Assembly (NCBI GenBank): GCA_014905825.1
Contig: JACGCN010000002.1
Span: forward strand, 1,178,001 to 1,242,000
Reading direction: 5' to 3'
Length of the DNA: 64,000 bases
From: Lyophyllum atratum
Lineage: Eukaryota > Basidiomycota > Agaricomycetes > Agaricales > Lyophyllaceae
Part shown: positions 55,280 through 64,000 of the stretch, one piece after another
Position numbering within the stretch: position 1 is the stretch's first letter
Layout of the letters: every line of letters starts with the position of its first letter
Notes under the pieces: generated by a model
Database searches by the model: none
What the model saw: only the letters and a program-made list of their open reading frames with translations
Told to the model about the DNA's origin: nothing
Position numbers and translations under genes: made by a program

Positions 55280-57912
55280 TCAGCTACACCATACAGCAAT
55301 GGTACCGTCAGCGCCTCCGCTGACCAGCCACGGCTGCCGACTACACCACTTGACCTGAAGAACACCGAGCCCATCTCGGATTTCGTGGCCCCGCAAGATT
55401 TTTAGGGGAACAATCAGTGGATCGGTCATGAGGTCACTGTATACCCTCGAGTGGAAGATCTGGATAGCACCATCATCCGAAGAGGATGCGAAAAGTGGAT
55501 ATGATGGATGAAAATGGAGGGACCGTATCGCGCGAGAGTGATACCTGAAAAACAAAGCTAGTCAGGGTCTTGTCAGTCAAGGGGGCTTAAATCGAACCTC
55601 ATGATTTTGTACGGCTTGTCACTGAGCTCCAAATCGAACCAACACAACTTGCGATCGTAGCCACCGACGATAAGGTGATCGCCAGATGGGTGCACGTCCA
55701 TAGAAGATATCCACTTGATACCAGGTATCAGGGTTTTCAGGAGCTTCTGCTCAGAAAGGTTATAGATTCGGACGTATTGTTGTGTCTGGAAACCCGTTAG
55801 TTTATGACACACAATGGCAACAAATAAACTTACGGCGACAAAGAAATGGGGTTTCAGCGGATGGAAGAGTACCATTTGAACCGCACCCTTAACCTTTTTG
55901 AACGGAGCTTGAGAATGCCTGCGAGTAACTTGGTGGATCCAGACGCCTCCCTGAGTCCCTCCAGTAGCTGTCGTTCAAAATGCCAATTAGCATTTGAATA
56001 ACAGGGTAAGATGGGCGTAACTTACAGACGGTTGCGAGGTAGTCGCCTCTCCGGTGCCAAGCCAACTGAGTTGGCAAACCAGAGGAATCTGGAAGAATTA
56101 CAGTGAGAATAGGCGTATCGATGGACCAGGTACTGGTGGGAGGCGTAACCCATTTGACAGGAGATGGCGCAGCTGGGGTAGGCGGGAGAGTGGCGGGTGC
56201 TAACAGAGCTTGTGTAAGGGAGACGACAGGGTCTGGTACGTTAGGAGGAATGATAAAGTGCATTTTCTCCTCCCTAGACGAACGGAAGTTAGAATGCACT
56301 GATCCTGACGGCGAGATTTCACTTACACTGTGACAACAAAGTAACTGACGTCTAGTCTTGGGCACCAATCCAGGGCTCCTATTTTGCTGTCGAAGTTCCA
56401 ACTTTTGACTTCGCGTCCAACGTTGACCTCCCAAAGGCTAACTTTGCCGTTTTCGTCTCCGCTAATGACCCAGCCTCCATCGGGACTAACGCTGACGCAT
56501 CTTGCGCGGCCCTTTGTTTGCGTAAACTTGAGACTTTTATAGTTGGGAACGGTCTCAAGCTGCTTGGACTGGGTAGCTTGGGTATCAGTGTGTTGGGGTC
56601 GATATTAAGTTTAACTCGTTGAATCCTTGGGGCAAGGTAAAGATCTAGCTGCCGGCTGAATCGCTCCTGAATGAAACGATCGTATGCAGGGACAAGTCGT
56701 AGCGCGGAATATTTTTGTGGTAGATAGTCCTTTTCCCGGTCTTCACGGTCTTCAGCCTCCCATTCTTTACGTTCCTCTTCTGTAGGAAGATATTCTTCAG
56801 GCGGGTTATACGATTCAGAATTCGTCGGTAAACGAGGCTTTGGAGCTGGGAGGGGTGGAGGATGAGAAGACGATGGTTCAGACCAAATCGAGTAGACGGC
56901 GAATTTCGAAGTAGTTTTTGGTTTGGAGCCAATGATTCGTCCTTGGCGAATGGCGCGAACAATTTTCATGACCTTGTTGCGAAACCTGAGAACTCCATGG
57001 ACCTATACCTCTGAAAATAAGACTCACCTTTTGTTTTTCCCATTTACTTGGGACCCATCGACGTTTCGGTTCGGGAGCAGACGACAAGGGCATGACCTCT
57101 TCCTTTCCTTTGCCCGTGAACCATTCCGTGGTAGGTTCATATGCATCATAAGTAGCATCCGGGACCTCGCCAGCGTATAGTCTGCGTATAATATCAAGTT
57201 CTTCAGTCGTGAGGGGTTTATCCATCTGAGTGTTTTTATCAAAAGCAGAGGTCCTTTAAAACGATATAGTAAGGCAAGGTTACACTGGGACATGTCAGCG
57301 ACGTACCATGCTGAGGGGTCCTCAACGGTTGACAGGAATTTATCTAGCTCATCGCCTCGTGCAGGCCGCAAGACTTTCCTTCCGTTTATATCATATCCAA
57401 TATGCGGTAGGTCATCATACCAATGCATTGGCACATTTCCAACCCGATTGGGATCCTGAAAATGCGAAGCATATATATAAGCCACGGTGAAGGGACTGAG
57501 TTGAGAGACCCACCTCTTCTGTCGACGAATCAGAGTCGTAGTTTGGTTCTATCTCGGGATATACGCGCTTTGGGTGTCCAGTAATGTCCGATACAACAGT
57601 TTTGGCCCTGGGGAATACGTGCAGGGAGTCTGAATCGCTAGATTCGCCTTCGTCTTCATCGTCTTCGTCTTCCTCTTCCTGACTAGATTCCCCTTCATCA
57701 GAGCCTTCAAACCCTTCCTCCTCACTGTCACTCCGTGTGTCAATCTCCGGGAATTCATCAATCCCACCGTCGTCCGATACGGCGTCCTCACCGTCCTCCT
57801 CGTCGCTCAACATTTCCAGGTCCCCAACCGTGATCGTGGGAGGAGCAGGGGTATCATCTTCAGGGGATTGTTTCCTCTTCTTATTGAGTTTCGTGGCCTC
57901 CTTGACGGCCAT
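55280..57912 (-). CDS. ERB1: Ribosome biogenesis protein ERB1 (BOP1)
   Basis: Nucleolar scaffold of the PeBoW complex (with Nop7 and Ytm1), needed for 27S pre-rRNA processing and 60S assembly. Acidic N-terminus ([20 protein letters not shown], then a long Asp/Glu/Ser run). The BOP1NT domain reads [89 protein letters not shown] and [15 protein letters not shown]40 repeats follow: [79 protein letters not shown] and [16 protein letters not shown]. One base is missing near 56541 (after FPTIKS). Start Met at 57912 chosen by family length. Divergent from ARP4. Confidence 0.93.
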
Positions 57913-58112
57913 GGCGAATTCCTGAGTTGTACGGGCGTAGTAGCTTTTTCTAAAATTCTTGATCGTCGAAGAAGGCGACAACCTCGAATCCAAACACACA
58001 TCAACAACTCGCTCAACGTTCTGGTGGAAGTGCAGACTTGCATGCAACTCCTCTTTTCGACTCGTTCTGCATCTGACGTCCCTCATTATTTGTCCATCTC
58101 TCCAATATAAAT

Positions 58113-59893
58113 ATGGTTAACTATGGGGGTGGTATGTTCCATCGATATTCTGAGTTGGTGATGGCAAACAACTTTGAACAGACGAAGTATCTGCGCTTGT
58201 GGTCGACATTGGCTCGTCATCATTGCGTGCCGGATACGCTGGAGACGACACACCAAAGGCAATTATTCCTACTACATATGGGTACCATCGTACAGGAGGG
58301 GAGGATGCAATGGATGTCGAAGCCGGCGACGCGACCCAAGCATCTAAATCAGTGAAAATGTATATTGGCCAAAATGGACCGTCGATGTGGAGGGAAGGAA
58401 TGGAAGTCGCAAACCCTATGGTGGACGGGCTCAGTGCGTGTCGGCCGCGTTACTCCACCATTATCTGCTGAACTGAGGTCTACAAGTTCACGACTTTGTT
58501 GCCGTCCCGCCTCTGATCGAACACGCGCTTGTGGACGTTATGCGCTGTACTCCGTCAGAGCACCCGGTCCTTGTCACTGAGCCTACGTGGAATACGCCTG
58601 CAAACCGAGAACGGATGGCGGAAATCATGTTTGAGGAATTCCAAGTACCCGCGTTCTATATCGCCAACACTGGTGTTTTGAACGCGTATGTCGTATTCTT
58701 ATTCGGGATACAGTCTTCTCGTCATCTTGTCCTTTTAGATTTGCAGCTGGCCGAGGCACTGCTCTTGTTATTGATGTAGGAAAAACGATGGCAAGCGTAA
58801 CACCAGTCGTCGATGGCTTTGTCCTTCGCAAAGGTATGTAATGGTCATTCATAGGAGTTTGGGATCTATTCTAACCGTTTCATAGGTCTTGCGTACTCTA
58901 CACTACCAAAACTAGTCCACGCACATGCCCGCCATATTCTTGTGACTCCTAATTCAATGCGCAGGGGAATCGAACTTCTGCCGCATCAGCTCATCGCGAA
59001 CAAAATGGTATGTTCCATGGATTTGGAGGAGGTATTTCGTGAACGCCATTGAAGCCCGCAGACTTAAACGCACCGCCTCGCTTTACACTACGAGAAGACC
59101 GTGTTCCAGGAACCACCGAAAGCTGGCGGATGTGGGCTGAAGGCCGAGAAGTCGACGAGTGGATGCACGGCGTAGCCGGAGTCCTCGAGCAGGGCTGGAA
59201 TGATCAGTGAGCCCATTGCAACAGCTCCTCACCATCCTCTGCCACTGACATGGCTTATTCCACTAGGCTAGCTGCTTCACGTCCCCCTAAACCGTACGAA
59301 TTCCCGACAGGCTACAACACCTATTTCGGCGGGGAGAGGCTGTCGGTAGGCGAACAGTTCTTCTACCACCCTCAAACACTGGTCGTACGTAGTCATCCCT
59401 GACTATTCTACATTTTCCGCAAGCCCTGACATGCCCCAACGCCAGGCATCGAATCCGAACTTACCAAAACATCTACCAGCGCTCATAAGTGAAACTCTGC
59501 GCTCATGCGACGCAGAGCTGCGCCAAGTGCTCTCGAGCAATGTTGTGGTCACCGGGGGTGGCACTCTGTTCACTGGATTCGTCGACCGGCTAGTTTCAGA
59601 ACTAACGCGGACATTCCCACATGTGGGCTCTCTTCCGTGCCTACCTGTGAAGCTACTAACCGAATCTTCTTCAGGCTAAAATTCATGCTCCGGGTAATCC
59701 TGTGGAGCGTCGCTATGGTGGATGGCTCGGGGGAAGCATCCTTGCGAGTTTGGGACCTTCCACCAACTTTGGATTAGTAAAGAAGAGTGGCAAGTAAGTC
59801 CCCTTTCCTTCTGACCGGTGTGAGGGTCGAACTGATCCGCGTCTAATCGTTCAGGAACACGGGAAGGCCATCGTTGGCCAGAGGTGTAAATGA
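58113..59893 (+). CDS. ARP4: Actin-related protein 4
   Basis: Nuclear actin-fold subunit of NuA4, INO80 and SWR1 chromatin complexes. Start [20 protein letters not shown] across the first intron, [20 protein letters not shown] (phosphate 1), [78 protein letters not shown] (phosphate 2), [72 protein letters not shown] (adenosine motif) and [20 protein letters not shown], ending VGQRCK. At least seven introns. A base is missing near 59750. The shared 200-bp promoter with ERB1 couples two nuclear growth genes. Confidence 0.93.
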
Positions 59894-60587
59894 GCCATAC
59901 GTATACCGAGTTCTTTTCTGTTGCAGCTGTGTAGACTTGTGTAACACATGTACCATCCAAAAGTTTTTTCATCCCTTGTCTTTGAGTCCGTTTTCTCAGA
60001 TCCACGCTGGATCCACGTACGTTTGACAATAAATAGTCGAATTCAACCAAGGCATACTGCCAAAATGTGTGTGTGTGTGTTGTATATGTACTTGGGCTTT
60101 AGGTAGAGCACTGCTCCAGCCCATCGCCATTACTATGTACGGTAGACCTCGCCATCTTTGCTCACCCTTCACCCCACCTCCCAAATGACTAAACTAGTCC
60201 GAGGCGATGACAACGGCTGATAAGATGATGATGTGGATGACTAGGCAAGGGGAAGGGATAAAGAGTGTATAGGGTAAAGCACAACAATCGGCGTAAATGC
60301 TTCAAACGCTCATTTACAACGTGGGGGAAGTGATAAACACAGAATTAAAGGGTAGAAGAAAGGACGAGGGGAATGAGTGTGGTAAAGATATAAAAGAAAC
60401 GCAACCTTGTCTCGAGCACAGTTTTCAATCGTATTTCGTCCAGCCAAGGCGAAGCAACCAAAGGGAGTCCAGGTATCAATTCTTGCTGATGTTTGGGAGT
60501 TTGTTATAGGCACCGAAATTCCACTCGGAGAGCAGAATTGTTGTGAGAGGAGAAAAAGAACGGAAGGGCCAGACAACAAGAAATGGT
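59894..60587. other. Intergenic with TG microsatellite
   Basis: 0.7 kb between the convergent ARP4 and Q-rich genes. A (TG)8 run at about 60066-60081. No gene is supported. Plus frames at 60297-60898 are antisense to the Q-rich gene at their 3' part. Confidence 0.55.
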
Positions 60588-62125
60588 TCAGAAAGCTTCC
60601 ACCAGCTCCCTCCTCTCGCGGGCATCCATCAACATGCCCAATCCACCAATGGCCTTGCGCCTGGTCCTCGTGGCAAAATTCTTCGGCCCGAGCTCATCAG
60701 CGCCTGAGGGCGGCCCGCGGGGCTGCCTCGTCGGTTGGCTTACCAGCCTGTGGATGGCAACCGGCGTCACGGAAACCTGATGGTCAGAGTGTGCTGAGGC
60801 AGGGCGTCCGATGCCGAGGCCCTCATACAACTTCTTGGACGCCTCCTCGCGCGGCGAGAGGGACGTTTCGTTGGATGAAGAGGACCTGGGAGTCGTAGGG
60901 GAGGAGTTGGAGGCGGTAGAGCTAGAGGAGGAGCCGTCGTCGTTGTCGTTGATATCGGAGGTATCGATAGTGACGGCGGGCATAGGCTGAGCGGCAGCCC
61001 CACTGAAGCGCAAAGGCTGGGGTCGGAACCTATTGGGCGCAGTGGTAGTGGGAAGGGGTGGCGGGGATACACGCTGTAGCTCGCTGGGAGGTGTCACTCT
61101 GACAATCGGGGAAGACACAGCACGGTTATTTCCGCTGAGTACGGAGTTGTTGTTCCCACCACGTCTCCACGAAGTGGCCGAATCCGACTTGGAGGAAGGA
61201 TTGGGGACGACTTTGTTGGCATTGATGTTGTTCGAAGCTGGGTTCCCGAGGGACGTTCCTCCGCTAATGACTGTGGTGGAACCAGGGGTGGGGGGAGGGG
61301 GCAAGTCGTCGTACTCTTCTGGGGCAAACCTGGACATGGTGCTAGTTGCATTCAAGCTCATGGTTCGGCTGCCGAATTTGCCACCGAGAGCTGCTGTCAT
61401 GGGCACTTGTTCATCACCTCCCACACCGAGCTGAGCCTTCATCTGTTCCGCCTGAGTGGCGCGGCGCATCTGGGCGCTCAGCGTCGCAGAACGGAGGTCA
61501 AACGAATTGGTGAGAGGGCCTGCAGTCGCGGGCGGGTTGAAACTGGCACGCCTGTTCTGGCTTTGGATTTGAGCCTGGTGCTGCTGACGCTGTGCCTGGG
61601 CGAGCATCTCTGCTTGCATTTGCTGCGCTTGGATGGTCTGCAAGATACGTTAGCAGGCTTCTACACGGATGAGTGTGAAGTACTGACCTGAATCCGCATC
61701 ATTTCGAGCTGCAGCATCTGCATCTGCAAGGCCTGGGCCTGGGCCTGGTTCTGCATCTGATTCGACTGAGACACCATGTTGGGGCTGAAACCGGCTGGGC
61801 TGAATGGGACACTGTTCGGGTTCATGCCGCGGGAGCCCATCTGAGAAGCAAAACGATTGTTGGGCCCATCGACAGCTGCAGTCATGGGCATTGCACGAGC
61901 ACCGGGATGACCAGTGAAAACGCTCTGCTGGGACATTTCAGCAAGCTGGTCCTCTTCGTCTTCGGGGAAAGGGGAGCTGTGGTGATGAGAGGCGAAACGA
62001 GGGACGTGGAAAGTAGCGCCGGGTGCGGCTGTGTGGGGGATGCTGGAGGAGGTCGATCTGACCCCGCCAGTGCGAAGACCGGAGAGAAGAGAAGCTCGGG
62101 GAGTGGGTGCGGGTGCGGTGGTCAT
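60588..62125 (-). CDS. Gln/Ser/Pro-rich low-complexity protein
   Basis: Two exons (62125-61686, 61638-60588) give roughly 500 residues with no frame break. The N-terminus is MTTAPAPTPRASLLSGLRTG. A Gln/Met-rich coiled stretch covers the intron (QMQNQAQAQALQMQMLQLEM, then QAQQMQAEMLAQAQRQQHQA). Long Ser/Thr/Pro/Asn-rich disordered parts follow (DDLPPPPTPGSTTVISGGTS). The conserved C-terminal helix reads SPREEASKKLYEGLGIGRPA and TRTRRKAIGGLGMLMDARER, ending ELVEAF. The last 60 residues look like the only folded or binding region. The composition is like transcriptional or RNA-granule scaffolds, but no function can be assigned. Probably conserved in Agaricomycetes. Confidence 0.8.
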
Positions 62126-62505
62126 GGCTGGAGAGGATTGATAGATACGATTATGCTCTTAATTAATGGACAGGTGAAGAGTACAGCTTTTGGGCGCAAG
62201 GCGGTTAGATTTAATAGTGGAACTGAGTCAGAAAGGGGCTCACTTGAAGGCAGCTAGGATCGCAAAGAGGCGAGAGGCGACTCGACGGGATTTGGGTGGA
62301 CAACCCTTGAAAAGAAGAGACAGAGGAATAGAATTTTTTTGAGATTTTGTGTATTCTGTGTATAATAAGGACGATGAAGAGAAGATGGAACCTGGAGAGA
62401 TAAGAGAAAGAGGCAAGAAGGGGCAGCCACCCAAAAGCCAGGTCACAGCAGAGGAACACTCGAATCAAATCAGGGCTATGCATTTCACACCCCGCTCCAC
62501 GTGCC
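62126..62505. other. Promoter-side intergenic, no gene seen
   Basis: 380 bp between the start of the Q-rich gene and the TRAPPC2 stop, both on minus. Purine-rich stretches near 62320-62420. No specific element is recognised. Confidence 0.5.
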
Positions 62506-63187
62506 CTATAAATACTTTTTGGCACTCCCCCGCACCCGCGCGTCGAATATACCGCTTCGGATCGTCGTGTGTGCCGTGTGGAACGGGTTCAGCATCGTCT
62601 GCGTACCTCAGCAATGTCCGCACACCAGCGTCCACACCACTCACCTTCACATACAGTTCCCACACCTTCCATAAAAAACTGCCGGATCCCGTCGTCATTT
62701 TTCCCTTCAGTGCAACAATACAAACTTCATGTCTGCGAACAAGTCAGAACCTGAATCTGTCTCTCACATGATCTCTCACTTCCTGGCGTGATGAACGCAG
62801 ATACCGTCCACTCATTGAATTTGTCTACCGCTTTCAAGTACCTATGTTCTCTGTCAGGGACTGATCCAACGTCTGGACCAGACCACGTACATCGTATTCT
62901 CTTTCCGCATAACATCCTCAATCATGTCCAAGCTGGCATTCGCTATCATCTGAATTACATGCCGGTCCTGTCCGCCCCCCATCCGCACCGCACCGCCAGT
63001 CGAGTGGTGTGTCGCGCTCGACTGCACCTGAAAGGGCCGTGAGCGTGCCTGCAAAGGCCGACGTCGACCAGTTGGGCAAGTTTGAAGACAACGGCGACGT
63101 GGTGCTCGGTGCTGGCTTCGTCGAGTAGTGCGTGAGCGTGTACAGCGGTGTATCAGACGGCGACAGCAAGAATAGATGGTGCGACAT
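62506..63187 (-). CDS. TRS20: TRAPP complex core subunit TRAPPC2 (Trs20, sedlin)
   Basis: Longin-fold subunit that joins TRAPP core complexes tethering ER-to-Golgi vesicles and activating Ypt1. Exons read MSHHLFLLSPSDTPLYTLTH, DRHVIQMIANASLDMIEDVM, RKENTMYLKAVDKFNEWTVS, AFITPGNMKFVLLH, NDDGIRQFFMEVWELYVK, TMLNPFHTAHTTIRSGIFDA and GSAKKYL. The Asp-Arg-His of DRHVIQMIA and NPFH are family hallmarks. A Ser/Thr-rich insert of about 40 residues separates the first strand from DRHVIQ, as in other fungi. Three one-base breaks: about 63026, 62738 and 62666. Divergent from PCP1 with 93 bp between starts. Confidence 0.9.
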
Positions 63188-63280
63188 GGTGGTGAACGTC
63201 CTTCAGCCGCGAGCCTCGAAATCAAGACGCGTTAGCCAAACACACGCAATTATCCTCGGCACCATGTCACGTGGCAGTAA

Positions 63281-64000
63281 ATGGCTTCTCTCCTCCGCCG
63301 CCCACTCGGACTTGCACTCTCCAACACGCGTCCATTACTATGCAGACATGTATCCTCTGCCCTTGATTACTCGTCAACTACCTTCCCCAATAATTCGGCT
63401 TGCCAGGCCTACACTTCGGACGCAAACGCGGTTCTTCACGTCCACGCCTCGGCCACGCAACCCTCGACCGTACCCTCACAGGCAGTTCTCCAATCGCGAT
63501 CAGAAACGACCTTTTCTCGGATTCCTAGATCGTATCTCTGAGAACAGCAGTCTTCTGGGGAATCATAGTTATCAATGGTGTAGTCTTCGTAATGTGGACC
63601 TTGTCGGCGCAACGCATGGTCTGTCCACCAATGTTTTCCACCCCACCTAGCTCATCGATACCCAAACAGAAGCAAGAAGGGGACCCAACCTCGTACAGAT
63701 GGATGATGGAAAATTTCACGCAGAGCTGGCGGAACTTTCGTTCAGGACGAGTGTACGCTACGTGATACGCCACCTTGCATTCGAACTCACATCACCATAG
63801 GTGGACCCTCATTACCTCGTCATTCTCCCACGAGAATGTATCGCACATTCTGTTTAATGGATTCACGTTCTTTTTCATGGCCAGACCGGTATTGTCCATG
63901 CTGGGGAGCCGTCAGTTCCTGTTCCTCTACCTCGGAGGTATGTCGCTGCTTTTTTTAAGGCGGGTACACACCTTTACAATCAATCCTCCCCAGGTGGACT
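63281..64000 (+). CDS. PCP1: Mitochondrial rhomboid protease PCP1 (partial)
   Basis: Inner-membrane rhomboid serine protease (PARL/Pcp1) that processes dynamin Mgm1 and other imported proteins. The N-terminus MASLLRRPLGLALSNTRPLL is a presequence. A frame change follows into RPTLRTQTRFFTSTPRPRNP and RPFLGFLDRI, and after another break near 63550, VFWGIIVINGVVFVMWTLSA. Further exons give DPTSYRWMMENFTQSWRNFR, SGRVWTLITSSFSHENVSHI, LFNGFTFFFMARPVLSMLGS and RQFLFLYLGG. The catalytic GxSG and His helices lie beyond the window end. HENVSHILFNGFTFFF is the strongest family marker. The start could instead be an ATG near 63265 in the other frame. Confidence 0.85.

Noticed and set aside
60066..60081. 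TG run as a regulatory Z-DNA element
   Set aside because: Only about eight dinucleotides, in a convergent intergenic region; an ordinary microsatellite.
60588..61643. Tandem or mobile repeat in the Q-rich region
   Set aside because: Codon-level low complexity inside a single conserved open frame; no direct repeat unit or terminal repeats.

Overview
The window looks like a contiguous piece of an Agaricomycete (mushroom or wood-decay basidiomycete) nuclear chromosome. The evidence is dense genes with many 45-70 nt GT-AG introns, fungal housekeeping proteins that read best as basidiomycete orthologs, a laccase cluster, a seven-helix membrane protein of the kind expanded in Agaricomycetes, and many head-to-head pairs with 90-200 bp between start codons. 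No CRISPR array, rRNA, convincing tRNA or intact transposon was seen.

Layout. 0-1 kb: mitochondrial ribosomal protein uS11m (partial) divergent from QCR9. 1.4-2.4 kb: RNPS1-like SR protein. 2.7-7.0 kb: NPC1 sterol transporter, divergent from DPH1 (7.3-9.1 kb). 10.4 kb: unknown protein. 11.4-14.2 kb: SCH9-type AGC kinase. 14.7-16.0 kb: Apd1-like Fe-S protein. 17.5-26.3 kb: the accessory region, with two full laccase genes, a probable laccase remnant, and three tiny secreted-protein genes. Each small gene is divergent from a laccase or laccase remnant. 27.5-29.8 kb: POM34-like nucleoporin, a 5'-truncated sirtuin and an unknown protein. 30-32 kb: acyl-CoA dehydrogenase. 32.3-35.5 kb: Zn2Cys6 regulator. 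36.5-40.4 kb: PABPN1/Pab2, bL19m and an Ivy1-like BAR protein. 40.5-45 kb: mitochondrial AspRS and an F-box protein. 45.4-49.7 kb: RPC34, a phosphopantetheinyl transferase and a Mak32-like kinase. 49.7-52.2 kb: Dr1/NC2beta, SmF and an LLPH-like protein. 52.4-54.3 kb: seven-helix membrane protein. 55.3-59.9 kb: ERB1 and ARP4, divergent. 60.6-62.1 kb: Q-rich protein. 62.5-64 kb: TRAPPC2 and the rhomboid protease PCP1 (partial).

Most genes are core cell biology. The coherent accessory system is the laccase cluster. One unit (laccase on minus, a ~0.6 kb shared promoter, and a 73-75 residue cysteine-free secreted peptide on plus) has been tandemly duplicated. The peptide has a strongly conserved core and survives in the third unit, where only a scrap resembling a laccase N-terminus is left. 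I know of no description of this pairing.

Caveat: roughly thirty single-base reading-frame breaks occur in otherwise well-conserved housekeeping genes. Other genes, such as the kinase, Pab2, RNPS1 and the Q-rich protein, are clean over 0.6-2.4 kb of CDS. Uncorrected consensus indels are the simplest explanation, so a frameshift here should not by itself be read as a pseudogene. CDS spans below run from start to stop and include introns.
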